Notes: generated by a model from the letters alone, not told the origin. A stretch of 59,172 nucleotides of DNA from Oscillospiraceae bacterium (GCA_017632035.1 JAGBSG010000096.1:1-59172), one strand, 5' to 3'; shown: positions 47,056 through 56,348, numbered from the stretch's first letter. Numbers and translations: made by a program.

Positions 47056-48438
47056 TCACCCAACCTCCTGGGTATCTATGGCAGTTTTACAGGCCTGCAG
47101 CACCTTGGAGATCACGGGAACACAGGTACGGGCTCCGTAGCCGCCGTCCTCGATAGCCACCATAAAAGCCAGCGGATAGGCAGGATCCGACACAAAACCG
47201 GTAAACATGGCGTTCGGCTTCCGGTCGCCGCCTACCTCACCGGTGCCGGATTTCGCACATACCGTCAAACCTGGAAAGTTCTCCGCGCCGTACTTATAGG
47301 TCACATTATATGCCATATACTCCTGCAGGACCTCCGCTGTAGCCCTGGACATGATCGGCTCCACAGATTCCGGCTTTGCAGAGTAGGTCCGTTCAGAACC
47401 TATGGTGACCTGGGATACCACATGGGGCTGGTATCTCACTCCGTTCCTGGCAATCGAACCTACAAACATCAGAAAGCCGCAGGGATTCACAAGGTCCTTG
47501 TATTGGCCGATGCCACTCCATGCCACAGATTCCGGGCCAGCGTCTGTTAGATCAAAATTACCGGCTGCTGTAGTGATCCCATCAAAGGTAATCGCATCCG
47601 TCACACCGAACTGCTGCACATAGTAGTTAAGCTTATCCTTGCCGATCTGCCCTACGATCTGGGCAAATGCACAGTTGCAGGAGTTGGCAAAGGCCTGCTT
47701 CAGGCTCTGTCTGCCATGAATGCTTTCGCAAGTCACTTCTCCTGAGCCCACAGCATAGGCGCCGGTGCATGAAAAGGTCTGCTCCCGGATATTCGGTACA
47801 GTCTCCAGGGCAGCTGCCAGTGTCACGATCTTAAAGATAGAGCCGGGAATATACTTAGACTGCAGAAACCGATTCACATACACGCCTGTGTACGCCCCTG
47901 TGAGATCCCCGTCGATATCCGGCACATTGTCCGGATCATAAGTAGGCGTAGTCACCGCGCACAGGATCTCTCCGGTCTGGTAGTTGTAAACCGCCACAGT
48001 CCCCACATAGTCCCCCATAGCCTCCAGGGCCACCGCCTGCAAGGACGCTGATAGGGTCAGCTGAATATTTCTCTCGGTGCCGCCGTACTTGTATACGCCG
48101 TTTACAGGGTCGTACTCCACAAATTCCTTGCTGTAGTATCCCACAGCCGGCACGCTGATATTGCCCAGCCGGTCACCTACCCAGTGTAAGGTCGCCTTGC
48201 GCACAGCCTCGTCCTGAGCATATGTCCTGTCACCGGAAAGAACAGAAAGGATCTGCCCATCTCTGTCCATAAGGGTGACCGGTGATGCCTTGCTGTCATA
48301 GTAAACATGGGGCGATCCGGGAAATGCCACCCACTTGTCACCGTTGATCAGAAAATCAAACAGGAAGAATACCAAGCCGGCCACCATGGCCAGTACCAGG
48401 ATCAGGATGGCCATGGCTCTGGTTGCGATCCTATTCAT
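47056..48438 (-). CDS. Penicillin-binding protein 2-type transpeptidase
   Basis: 460 aa monofunctional D,D-transpeptidase with one N-terminal membrane anchor (about 9-30). Catalytic SIFK at 200-203, SCN at 253-255 and KSG at 396-398. It forms the partner of the SEDS polymerase encoded just before it; the 5' end overlaps the ftsW-like gene by 8 bases. ATG 48438 is preferred over 48444, which is too close to AGGAGGG. Class B PBP of the PbpA/MrdA type; the short dimerisation region speaks against FtsI. Confidence 0.93.
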   Translation of the reverse strand: MNRIATRAMAILILVLAMVAGLVFFLFDFLINGDKWVAFPGSPHVYYDSKASPVTLMDRDGQILSVLSGDRTYAQDEAVRKATLHWVGDRLGNISVPAVGYYSKEFVEYDPVNGVYKYGGTERNIQLTLSASLQAVALEAMGDYVGTVAVYNYQTGEILCAVTTPTYDPDNVPDIDGDLTGAYTGVYVNRFLQSKYIPGSIFKIVTLAAALETVPNIREQTFSCTGAYAVGSGEVTCESIHGRQSLKQAFANSCNCAFAQIVGQIGKDKLNYYVQQFGVTDAITFDGITTAAGNFDLTDAGPESVAWSGIGQYKDLVNPCGFLMFVGSIARNGVRYQPHVVSQVTIGSERTYSAKPESVEPIMSRATAEVLQEYMAYNVTYKYGAENFPGLTVCAKSGTGEVGGDRKPNAMFTGFVSDPAYPLAFMVAIEDGGYGARTCVPVISKVLQACKTAIDTQEVG

Positions 48439-50152
48439 CCTCATCCCTCCTTTTTTTGCCCAAAGGCACGGCAAAGCTGGCATTTTGCCGGGTATCTGCC
48501 GCCTTGACAAAGGCCAGAAGCCCCCAGGAGCAGATCATACTGGAGCCGCCGTTGGAGACAAATGGAAAGGTTACGCCGGTCAGCGGCAGCACATCCACTG
48601 TTCCCAACACATTGAGGATCGTCTGGACCAGCAGGATACCCGCTGCAGTGCAGGCACCGATGGTGTAGAAGCTGCTGCGGCCCACTGCGGCCGAGCGCAT
48701 AGCAAACAGGCCCAGCGCCAGAATGCTGAGCACAAGCATGATCGCCATGAGAATGCCCCACTCCTCCGAAAGTGTGGCGAACACCACATCGGAATCAGCC
48801 GCAAACATATTCTTCATCCAGCCCTGCCCCGCACCCAGGCCCAACAGACCGCCGGAGGCAATGCACATCAGAGAACGGGTCTGCTGATATCCGGTAGTCA
48901 ACGGATTCTCCCATACATGTCGCCAGGCGGAAAAGCGGCGCAGCGCATGGGGCGCGATCTTCAACGCCACCACGCCGGCAAAGCCTAAAGACGCGCAGGC
49001 CAGTGTCACTGTACCCACACTGCCGGAACGCAGAAACGCAATGACCAAAAAGGCAGTAAAAAAGATAAGTGCCGTGCCAAAGTCATTCATCAATGCAAGG
49101 CAGCTGCAAACGGCGGCAGAATAGGCAATGAACAAAAACAAATTCCGCTTGTTGACGATCCGATCCATAGTGGAAGCACCGGCATACACAAAGCACACCT
49201 TGCTCAGCTCCGAGGGCTGAATGGACAGCGGGCCGAGGACCAGCCAGTTCTTGGCGCCGTAATACTCCTTACCAAACAGCAGAGTGATGACCAGAAAGCC
49301 TAGACCCGCCGCAGCGGCTAAATACCGAAACTTCTTGGCCCGCTCCAGGTCACGCAGCGACCAGCCCACCAGCAGAAATACGCCCAGGCCCAGCAGAAGT
49401 GCCACCAGCTGCTTAGCCACCTCGCCGGGCTTTACTGCAGCAATGGCCGCCATACCCATGGTGCACAGAAAAAACGCCACGGTCTCCACTTCGAAAGAGG
49501 TCCTGCGGATCACCATATAAAATACAAACAGCACCCATTGGCATATGAAGATTCCGCCGAAGCCGCCGAGGATCGATGCCGCTGTTTTGCTGTCGCTCCC
49601 CAACAAAAAGGCAACACAGCACAAAAGCTGGAACACAGACAGCAGCACCACATTGACAAGATTTCTGAACAGGCCGGAATCTGCGCCCCGAAGCTCTGCC
49701 AGACGCTTCTCCTGCCGGTGGCTGATGGGCGTCAGCGTCATACGAATGCCGCCGATCTCGATCTTATCCTCCGGCTGCAGCGCGCTGATATCCACCTGCT
49801 TGCCGTTGACCCTGACGCCGGAGGTAGAGCCGGCATCGGTCACAGTCCAGCTGCCGTCATCGTAGCGGGTCAGCACCGCATGGCTTTTGGAAACTGCAGG
49901 CAGATCAATGACGATATCACTGCGCTTGCTCCTGCCGATCACATTCTCCCAATGGGTCAGAGGCAGCTTTTTCCCATCCTCCAGGCACAGCCATGCCCAG
50001 ATCTCCGGCTGCCGGCGGAAGGTCAGCAAAGGCTTGACACACCGCAGCAGCAAAATACAGGCCAGTACCGGTGCAAGATAGCGCATGATGCCGATATAAA
50101 CATGCAGATAGGTATCTGCCGCGTTGGTAAATATCTGAACAAACTGACTCAC
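48431..50152 (-). CDS. FHA-SEDS fusion (FtsW/RodA/SpoVE family)
   Basis: 573 aa. An N-terminal membrane segment (about 18-40) is followed by a forkhead-associated domain (about 60-140) with GRS at 73-75, SKSH at 88-91 and VNG at 115-117, the phosphothreonine-binding residues. Residues 165-560 hold the SEDS glycosyltransferase with about ten membrane segments, including WLVLGPLSIQPSELSK and LPLTGVTFPFVSNGGSSM. A GTG start follows GGAGGTGACGGT. FHA would recruit it to a Ser/Thr kinase target. The PBP partner overlaps its end. Whether it works in elongation, division or spores is open. Confidence 0.93.
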   Translation of the reverse strand: MSQFVQIFTNAADTYLHVYIGIMRYLAPVLACILLLRCVKPLLTFRRQPEIWAWLCLEDGKKLPLTHWENVIGRSKRSDIVIDLPAVSKSHAVLTRYDDGSWTVTDAGSTSGVRVNGKQVDISALQPEDKIEIGGIRMTLTPISHRQEKRLAELRGADSGLFRNLVNVVLLSVFQLLCCVAFLLGSDSKTAASILGGFGGIFICQWVLFVFYMVIRRTSFEVETVAFFLCTMGMAAIAAVKPGEVAKQLVALLLGLGVFLLVGWSLRDLERAKKFRYLAAAAGLGFLVITLLFGKEYYGAKNWLVLGPLSIQPSELSKVCFVYAGASTMDRIVNKRNLFLFIAYSAAVCSCLALMNDFGTALIFFTAFLVIAFLRSGSVGTVTLACASLGFAGVVALKIAPHALRRFSAWRHVWENPLTTGYQQTRSLMCIASGGLLGLGAGQGWMKNMFAADSDVVFATLSEEWGILMAIMLVLSILALGLFAMRSAAVGRSSFYTIGACTAAGILLVQTILNVLGTVDVLPLTGVTFPFVSNGGSSMICSWGLLAFVKAADTRQNASFAVPLGKKRRDEDE

Positions 50153-50215
50153 ACCGTCACCTCCTTTTGTCTACAGGATACACACTGTATCCTTTGCTGT
50201 CAACTTTAGATTTTG

Positions 50216-50365
50216 TTACCGCGCCATGGACCGCAGCAGAGCGACCTTCCGCTGATAACCGGGTTGCTCGTTGGGGGGCTGCAGGATCATGGGCTTGTCC
50301 GCAAGGGGCGGATGATTGATGACAGTCAATATGTCGCATAGCTTCTCATTCTGTAAAGATACCAT
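50216..50365 (-). CDS. Possible 49-aa small protein
   Basis: A frame from ATG 50365 to TAA 50216 reads MVSLQNEKLCDILTVINHPP and then LADKPMILQ..., ending VALLRSMAR. Too short for routine ORF calls. The amino-acid content looks protein-like, but the SD (GGCGGAA) is poor and no family is known to me. It stands 64 bases upstream of the FHA-SEDS gene in the same direction. It may be a remnant or a small upstream gene. Confidence 0.4.
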   Translation of the reverse strand: MVSLQNEKLCDILTVINHPPLADKPMILQPPNEQPGYQRKVALLRSMAR

Positions 50366-50450
50366 ATATTCCGCCAAAAATCAATTTTTCCGTTCCATTG
50401 CCGCCGGATATGTGCTACAATAGGCGCAAAGCTTCCACAGGAGGTGCCCT

Positions 50451-51434
50451 ATGCCGAAATCAGACAATCAGAAGTTGAAAATTTTTTACATCCTGGACTA
50501 TCTGCAAAAAAACTCCCACGAGAGCAAACCCGTGAGAGCCCAAGAGCTGATCTCCATGCTGGAGCGTCAGCACAATATTTCCTGTGACCGAAAGACCGTA
50601 TATTCGGACATCGCCGCCCTACAGGACTACGGCATGGACATCGTGTCCATCCCCGGCAGAAGCGGCGGCTATTATATGGCATCCCGAAACTTCGAGCTGC
50701 CGGAGCTGAAGCTGCTGATCGACGCAGTCCAGTCCAGCCGCTATCTGACCGAAAAGAAATCCCGTGAGCTGATCGAAAAGCTGTGCAATCAGTGTAACGA
50801 ATACGATGCCAGGCTGATGAAGCGAAATGTCCTTGTGTCCGACCGGGTCAAAAGCATGAACGAGACTATCTATTATAATGTGGATGCCATTCAGGAGGCC
50901 ATTGCTCAAAACAAGCAGATCACCTTCCGTTATTTCGACTGGGATCTGCAGGGCAAACGCCGCTACCGGGAAAAGGAATACGCCGCCAGCCCCTACGGGC
51001 TGTGCCAGGATAACGAGAATTGCTACCTGCTGGCTCTGTCCCAGCGTCACGGCATCACCTCCTACCGGGTGGATCGCATGAGCGATATCGCCCTAAGCCA
51101 AGCCGACCGCACGCCCTGCCCTGAGCTCACCGGAAACGCCCTCCATGCCCATGCCAACCGGCTGTTCCAGATGTACTCCGGCGACACGGTGGAAGTTAAG
51201 CTTCGCTTCCACAGGGATCTTATTAATGTGGTCATCGACCGCTTCGGCAAAGATACCCTGCTGATCCCCGACGGAGATTCCCACTTTAACTTCACAGTTA
51301 AAGTCGTGGTATCCCCTATGTTCCTGAGCTGGGTCATCGGCTTTGGCAGCAAAGCCACCATTCTCTATCCCCAGTCTGTGGTCGAGCAGTGCAGGACTTT
51401 GTGTGCGGAGGCTATGGCGCAGTACGCAAACTGA
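50451..51434 (+). CDS. WYL-domain transcriptional regulator
   Basis: 327 aa. HTH at the N-terminus (AQELISMLERQHNISCDRKT and the VYSDIAALQDYG helix) followed by a WYL domain around 150-230 (ITFRYFDWDLQGKRRYREKE, YLLALSQRHG, SYRVDRMSDI) and a WCX part. Such regulators bind ligands or nucleic acid through WYL. GGAGG precedes the start. Target genes unknown; it overlaps the end of the next (convergent) gene by 23 bases. Confidence 0.9.
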   Translation: MPKSDNQKLKIFYILDYLQKNSHESKPVRAQELISMLERQHNISCDRKTVYSDIAALQDYGMDIVSIPGRSGGYYMASRNFELPELKLLIDAVQSSRYLTEKKSRELIEKLCNQCNEYDARLMKRNVLVSDRVKSMNETIYYNVDAIQEAIAQNKQITFRYFDWDLQGKRRYREKEYAASPYGLCQDNENCYLLALSQRHGITSYRVDRMSDIALSQADRTPCPELTGNALHAHANRLFQMYSGDTVEVKLRFHRDLINVVIDRFGKDTLLIPDGDSHFNFTVKVVVSPMFLSWVIGFGSKATILYPQSVVEQCRTLCAEAMAQYAN

Positions 51435-51912
51435 ACGAATCTATGATCCTCTGCCAGGTCTTCGCCAGTTCACCGGCAACAGACGATCCTGCCATGACCG
51501 AAAGCACATAGTGGTACTCCCCATCATCCAGGATCACGGCTCTTCCTATCTGGTCTTCCCCTTCTCCGGCCGCCGCCCACACACATTCGTAGCGCTTACA
51601 CGCTTCTGTCCCTCGCTCCAGCACCTGCAGCTTATCCCGGGAATAGCCAGTGGTCTGCCGCAGGGTAGCATCCAGATCGCCGGAAGACAGGGTCTGTACG
51701 ATCATGCTGTAGCCGTCGCACAGATACAGGCTGCCGCCAACCTCACTGGTCATAGCCGGGGCCGCAGCCTCTTCCGGCAGCTCCAGCACGATCTGACTGG
51801 CAGCGGGTGTATCCGGCTGCAGGTACACATCCGACATCGTTTCAAAGGCTTTTGGCTCTGAACAGCCCGTCAGCAGCAGCGGCAGCAGCAGAAGTATCCC
51901 ATATTTTTTCAC
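51412..51912 (-). CDS. Small lipoprotein of unknown function
   Basis: 166 aa; start is GTG at 51912 after GGAGGG. The signal MKKYGILLLLPLLLTGC ends at Cys17. Conserved-looking segments AVILDDGEYHYVLSVMAGSS and AKTWQRIIDSF near the end recall anti-sigma-like or DUF4367-type domains, but no family is certain. It shares a 30-bp divergent gap with the DUF1294 gene. Confidence 0.75.
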   Translation of the reverse strand: MKKYGILLLLPLLLTGCSEPKAFETMSDVYLQPDTPAASQIVLELPEEAAAPAMTSEVGGSLYLCDGYSMIVQTLSSGDLDATLRQTTGYSRDKLQVLERGTEACKRYECVWAAAGEGEDQIGRAVILDDGEYHYVLSVMAGSSVAGELAKTWQRIIDSFSLRTAP

Positions 51913-51942
51913 GATCCATCCCTCCAGAAAGGCACATTACAC

Positions 51943-52209
51943 ATGAAGTATCTCATGGCTTATCTGTTTCTAGTCAATGCGGCAGGTCTGCTGCTTATGC
52001 TTGCAGACAAGAAAAAAGCCCTGAAAAAGGCCTGGCGGATCTCCGAAGCCACCCTGTTGGGTGTTGCTGCCATAGGGGGAAGCTTAGGAGCGCTGATCGG
52101 TATGCGTGTATTCCGGCACAAGACCCGGCATCTGAGATTCTCCCTGGGACTGCCTCTCCTGCTGGCAATGCATACGATACTACTGTGCTTTCTTCTAACC
52201 AAGCTATAA
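51943..52209 (+). CDS. DUF1294 membrane protein
   Basis: 88 aa with three hydrophobic segments (2-19, about 40-55, about 67-85) and the family motif LLMLADKKKALKKAWRISEA with FRHKTRH. Weak SD (AAAGG). Function unknown. Its terminator was split by the MITE downstream. Confidence 0.88.
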   Translation: MKYLMAYLFLVNAAGLLLMLADKKKALKKAWRISEATLLGVAAIGGSLGALIGMRVFRHKTRHLRFSLGLPLLLAMHTILLCFLLTKL

Positions 52210-52212
52210 AGA

Positions 52213-52392
52213 GAACAGGGCCTCAGCCCAATGTCACTTAGTTAAGGGTGTCATCCTGAGCGTAGCGAAGGATCTTCGCACGAAATTGATGGAAACCGTC
52301 AACTAAGATGCGTAGATTCTTCGTCGCCTGCGGCTCCTCAGAATGACAGCGTTTTTAACTTAATGACATTGGGCCTCAGCCCTGTTCTTTTT
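52213..52392. terminator. Bidirectional terminator split by a MITE
   Basis: GAACAGGGC (52213-52221) and GCCCTGTTC (52379-52387) are reverse complements and T's follow at 52388. Before insertion they would have formed GAACAGGGC-CTCA-GCCCTGTTC, a perfect hairpin serving DUF1294 and the converging oxidoreductase gene. The repeat at 52230-52370 now lies inside it. Confidence 0.75.
52230..52370. repeat. MITE-like element (copy B) with 12-bp target duplication
   Basis: 141 bp; termini AATGTCACTTAGTTAA and, reversed, AATGTCATTAAGTTAA match at 14 of 16. GGGCCTCAGCCC is directly repeated on both flanks (52218-52229 and 52371-52382). Inside are inverted arms TGTCATCCTGAG ... CTCAGAATGACA, the family seen in copy A. 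No coding capacity; a transposase elsewhere must move it. Confidence 0.85.
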
Positions 52393-53971
52393 AGTTATGC
52401 AACGCTTCGATAATGGCTTCCGCGGTCATGATACCGTCGACAGCTGCCGACATGATACCTCCGGCATAGCCCGCGCCCTCGCCTGTGGGGTAAAGCCCCC
52501 GCAAAACGGACTGGCGGCTGTCATCCCTGAGAATACGCACAGGGGAAGAGCTTCGTGTCTCCGGGGCAGTGAGGACACTGTCCGCTCCGGCAAATCCGGC
52601 AAGGCTGTTGTCCAACTGGGGAAGCGCCTCCTCCAATGCCTTTGTCAGCTTCTCCGGCAGCACAGTATGCAGGTCGCACCAGGTCACACCGGGTCGGTAG
52701 GTCGGCTGCACGCTGCCGGGGCCTTTGCTGGGTCTTCCCGCCAGAAAATCCCCCACCAATTGAGCCGGCGCGCGGAAGCCGCCACCGCCTGCCCCATATG
52801 CCGCCTCCTCGATGCTTTGCTGCCAGTACATGCCGGCAAGAGGTCCGTCCCAGGGAAATTCCGCAGGATTGACCGTCACAAGAAGCGCGGCGTTGGCATT
52901 TTCGCCATCCCGATCCGCATAGCTCATACCGTTTGTCACCACCCGGCCTTCTTCGGAAGCTGCGGCCACCACATAGCCCCCTGGGCACATACAGAAGGTG
53001 TACACTGTGGCATCCTCCAAATGCCGCACCAGCTTATAATCCGCAGGAGGCAGCACCGGATCCAGCTTTCCGTACTGGGACTGATCCACGGTTACCTGCT
53101 TATGCTCAATGCGCACACCCATGGCAAAAGGCTTTGCCTCCATGGGAACGCCGATTTCGTGAAGCATTTGGAAGGTATCTCTTGCGCTGTGCCCAATGGC
53201 AAGCACCGCATGATCGCAGGCGATCACTTCCCCATCTGCCGTTTTCACGCCGGTGAGCCTGCTGTTTTCGCTGCACAGGGCAGTGACCTGTGTGCAAAAG
53301 CGCACCTCGCCACCCAGGTCAATGATCCGTTTGCGCAGATTCTGTACCACGGTCAGCAGCACATCCGTTCCCACATGGGGCTTGGCATCAAACAGGATGT
53401 CCTCCCGGGCACCTGCCTTCACAAACTGTTCCAATATCCAACCGATCCGGGGATTGTTCACACCGGTGTTCAGCTTCCCGTCGGAAAATGTTCCCGCGCC
53501 GCCTTCGCCAAACTGCACATTGCTGACAGTATCCAGCTGGCCGGTGGCAAAGAAATGCTCCACCTTTTGGTGCCGGGTCAGGGCATCCCCCCCCCGCTCC
53601 AGCACCAGAGGCTTCAGGCCTGCCATTGCCAGTACCAGAGCCGCAAACATACCGGCAGGGCCAAAACCCACTACCACAGGCCGTTTTTCCGGCAAAGCTG
53701 CCGTCTTGGGTACTTTGTACCAAGAAGCCGATGTCAAGGCAGCCCGCTTGCAGCCGCTCTGCTTGAGTATTTTATTTTCGTTGCCGTCCACCGTCACATC
53801 CACTGTATAGACGATGCGCACATCCGGCTTTTTTCTGGCATCCACACTGCGGCGCACAATACGCACGCCCCGAATTTTGGAATTGGATATTTTCAAAAGC
53901 CTTGCCGCCTCAAAGGACAGCTGATGCACCGAATGCTCCGGCGGCATAGATATTTCCCTGATCCGTATCAT
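52391..53971 (-). CDS. FAD-dependent dehydrogenase (COG2509 family)
   Basis: 526 aa. An N-terminal extension (about 1-90) that looks RNA-binding-like precedes an FAD Rossmann motif VVVGFGPAGMFAALVLA. GEGGAGTFSDGKLNTGVNN is a clear family mark. Start at 53971 overlaps the previous gene by 4 bases (ATGA), so both oxidoreductases are coupled. Enzymatic role unknown. Confidence 0.9.
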   Translation of the reverse strand: MIRIREISMPPEHSVHQLSFEAARLLKISNSKIRGVRIVRRSVDARKKPDVRIVYTVDVTVDGNENKILKQSGCKRAALTSASWYKVPKTAALPEKRPVVVGFGPAGMFAALVLAMAGLKPLVLERGGDALTRHQKVEHFFATGQLDTVSNVQFGEGGAGTFSDGKLNTGVNNPRIGWILEQFVKAGAREDILFDAKPHVGTDVLLTVVQNLRKRIIDLGGEVRFCTQVTALCSENSRLTGVKTADGEVIACDHAVLAIGHSARDTFQMLHEIGVPMEAKPFAMGVRIEHKQVTVDQSQYGKLDPVLPPADYKLVRHLEDATVYTFCMCPGGYVVAAASEEGRVVTNGMSYADRDGENANAALLVTVNPAEFPWDGPLAGMYWQQSIEEAAYGAGGGGFRAPAQLVGDFLAGRPSKGPGSVQPTYRPGVTWCDLHTVLPEKLTKALEEALPQLDNSLAGFAGADSVLTAPETRSSSPVRILRDDSRQSVLRGLYPTGEGAGYAGGIMSAAVDGIMTAEAIIEALHN

Positions 53972-55182
53972 TTTGCTTCCTTCCCGGCGTGCAGACCTGC
54001 CATGCGGCCTGAACTCCAAGCCCATTGCAGGTTGTAGCCGCCGCAATCACCATCAATATCCAACACCTCACCGCAGGCGTACAGCCCCGGCACCATGCGG
54101 CTTTCCATAGTGGCAGGATCGAACTCGTCCGTAAGGATACCACCGGCTGTTACTTGGGCGGAATCCATGCCCATAGGCTCTGTTAACGGAATGTCAAAGG
54201 CCTTTACAGCTTGGGATACAGCGGTAAGTTCTCCGTTTGTCAGCTCACGGATCTGCCTGCCGCCCCGGATGCCAGCCGCCTTGGTCAAAACACGGCCCAG
54301 TCGGTTGTGCAGGATGCCGGTCAGCAGTTCTTCCACAGGTAGTGTCGTAGCTGTACGGCGCTTAAGCTCTTCGAGGAGTTCTTCTTCTGAAAGATCCGGC
54401 AGAAAATCCAACCGGCAAATCCAGTCTCCGTGCCCCTGGCAGGCATCTCTGGATACCTCAAAGATCACCGGGCCGGACAGGCCGTACTCCGTGAACTGCA
54501 ATTCCCCCGTACTCTGGGCATGAAGCTCTCCGTCGCATAAAATCCGCGCATGGCAGTTGGCCCGCACACCCTTAAGCCCGGCTACACCGCCCCAATTGCT
54601 TTTTATCTGCACCAACGCAGGCCGCAGGCGGGTACTGTGATGCCCTAACTTACCCAGCAGCTTATAACCGGACATTGAGCCGCCCAGCTTAGTACCGGCA
54701 AGACCGCCGCAGGCGATGATGACCCGGTCACATGCAAAGGCTTCCTGCCCACTGTCCACAGAAAACCCAGCCCCCACATGGCGCACCTTGGCAACCTCAA
54801 CCCCGGCAAGCACCCGGATATTAGGCTTTTCCAGTGCAAACCGCAAAATGTCCACCACAGAATTGGCCTGGTCGGAATAAGGATACACTCTGCCCGAAGG
54901 CTCTGCCACCGTTAAAAGGCCCAAACCGCGAAACCATTCAAGGGTCTTTTCCGGACCAAACGCAGACAGGGCCGTCTGCGCAAAAGCCGCCTCACTTCCG
55001 TGATACCCCTGTCTGCTCGCATGGAGGTTCGTCAAATTGCACCGGCCGTTACCGGTAGCCTGAAGCTTTCTTCCCACGCGGGCCTGCCGTTCAAACAGCA
55101 GCACCTGAACATCGGGGTTCTCTGCCGCCGCCAAAGCCGCCGCCATGCCCGACGCACCGCCGCCAATAATTCCTACTGTCAT
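53968..55182 (-). CDS. NAD(P)/FAD-dependent oxidoreductase, YhiN (HI0933) family
   Basis: 404 aa flavoprotein. FAD motif GIIGGGASGMAAALAA at the N-terminus; GRKLQATGNGRCNLTN and the C-terminal YACGEVLDIDGDCGGYNLQW pattern are typical of the family. Known only by homology; reaction uncertain. First of the pair with the COG2509 gene. Confidence 0.92.
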   Translation of the reverse strand: MTVGIIGGGASGMAAALAAAENPDVQVLLFERQARVGRKLQATGNGRCNLTNLHASRQGYHGSEAAFAQTALSAFGPEKTLEWFRGLGLLTVAEPSGRVYPYSDQANSVVDILRFALEKPNIRVLAGVEVAKVRHVGAGFSVDSGQEAFACDRVIIACGGLAGTKLGGSMSGYKLLGKLGHHSTRLRPALVQIKSNWGGVAGLKGVRANCHARILCDGELHAQSTGELQFTEYGLSGPVIFEVSRDACQGHGDWICRLDFLPDLSEEELLEELKRRTATTLPVEELLTGILHNRLGRVLTKAAGIRGGRQIRELTNGELTAVSQAVKAFDIPLTEPMGMDSAQVTAGGILTDEFDPATMESRMVPGLYACGEVLDIDGDCGGYNLQWAWSSGRMAGLHAGKEAK

Positions 55183-55246
55183 ACGCTCACCTGCTTTCTT
55201 TTTGCTATTATACTCGACCTGCCGTCAAGACACAAGAAAAACTTCC

Positions 55247-55274
55247 TTGCAAAGCGCAAAAGCTGTGGTATAAT
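55247..55274 (+). promoter_or_regulatory. Promoter of the ylmH-like gene
   Basis: TTGCAA at 55247-55252 and TATAAT at 55269-55274, 16-base spacer, 15 bases before the start. Confidence 0.75.
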
Positions 55275-55289
55275 ACCCTTGGTGATCGT

Positions 55290-56075
55290 ATGGACCGAGG
55301 AAATATCGAAAAAATCGCCCACACCGCTGAGGACAGAATGCTCCTTGCCAAGCTATGGGACAAAATAAGTGCCGGTATGCGCCGGCAGATCCCGGCAAAC
55401 ACCAGCTTTCTGTCTGCCAGAGAACAGGAGCTGTGCCGCTATCTGTTTGGGGATGCCGAGGGGCTGCATTATTTTGGTGGCTATGCTGATGCGGAGCGGC
55501 GGATGCTCGTATACCTGCCGGAGTATTTGAACGAGGAATACCTGCTGGGCGAGGATTCTCCCGCAATATGCCTGCGGGCCACCTATTGCGAAAATGATGC
55601 CCTGTCCCACCGAGACTTCCTTGGGGCGCTGATGGGCGCTGGCATCGGCAGGGAGACTGTTGGCGATATTTGCGTCGGCAAGGGCAGCTGCGATTTCTTT
55701 GTAACAGCAGAGATCGCGCCCTATATCCTGCAAAGCTTCACCGGCGCAGGCCGCACTAAGCTGCGCATAGAAGCCATTGCTCTGGAACAGGCCCAGATTC
55801 CGGTGCCGGAAACAAGAGAAATCCGGGATACTTTGGCCTCCTTGCGGCTGGACAGTGTGATTTCCGCAGGCTTTCGCATCGGCAGAAGTCTGGCTGCCCA
55901 GCATGTAACTGCCGGCAAGGCCGCCATTGACGGGCTGCCCTGTGAAAAACCGGATAAATCTGTAACAGAAGGCGCAAAGATCTCTGTGCGCGGCTTGGGC
56001 AAGATCTGCCTGCGCACTGTCAACGGCCAGACAAAAAAGGGTCGCATTTCAGTGGTCATCGACCGCTATGTATGA
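55290..56075 (+). CDS. YlmH-like S4 RNA-binding protein
   Basis: 261 aa. The C-terminal S4 domain (about 185-255: TLASLRLDSVISAGFRIGRS and the KAAIDGLPCEK stretch) binds RNA; the N-terminal domain with SHRDFLGALMGAGIGRETVGD is the YlmH-specific part. In B. subtilis YlmH acts near division genes and has been tied to ribosome quality control; role here inferred. Weak SD. Confidence 0.9.
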   Translation: MDRGNIEKIAHTAEDRMLLAKLWDKISAGMRRQIPANTSFLSAREQELCRYLFGDAEGLHYFGGYADAERRMLVYLPEYLNEEYLLGEDSPAICLRATYCENDALSHRDFLGALMGAGIGRETVGDICVGKGSCDFFVTAEIAPYILQSFTGAGRTKLRIEAIALEQAQIPVPETREIRDTLASLRLDSVISAGFRIGRSLAAQHVTAGKAAIDGLPCEKPDKSVTEGAKISVRGLGKICLRTVNGQTKKGRISVVIDRYV

Positions 56076-56085
56076 GGTGAATACC

Positions 56086-56292
56086 GTGAAAATGGATGAT
56101 GTGATCGCCCGGATCAATGAGCTTGCCAGAAAGGCAAAGGCAGAGGGCCTGACCGCTGAGGAAACTGCTGAGCGGGACAAACTCCGCCGTATTTATATCG
56201 ACTCTGTCAAGGCCAGCCTGACCGGCCAGTTGGACAACACCTATATCGTCAGGCTCGACGGCTCTAAAACTAAGCTGGAGCGAAAAAATTAA
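56086..56292 (+). CDS. UPF0291/DUF896 family protein
   Basis: 68 aa, YnzC-like. GTG 56086 is 6 bases after GAGGTG; the frame from ATG 56068 overlaps the ylmH stop and has no SD. KMDDVIARINELARKAKAEG and LTAEETAERDKLRRIYI match the family. Function unknown; the helical hairpin fold is known. Confidence 0.9.
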   Translation: MKMDDVIARINELARKAKAEGLTAEETAERDKLRRIYIDSVKASLTGQLDNTYIVRLDGSKTKLERKN

Positions 56293-56312
56293 GCCCATAG
56301 CGGGCTTAATTT
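56288..56312 (+). terminator. Terminator after the UPF0291 gene
   Basis: ATTAAGCCC at 56288-56296 pairs with GGGCTTAAT at 56302-56310, then TT. Confidence 0.75.
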
Positions 56313-56348
56313 TCCTGTAAGCTTTTTCCGTAGCGGCCGCTTTTGTGC

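Noticed and set aside
50157..50339. 60-codon minus-strand frame with a Ser/Arg-rich peptide
   Set aside because: It overlaps the more protein-like 49-codon frame in another phase and runs over the FHA-SEDS ribosome binding site.
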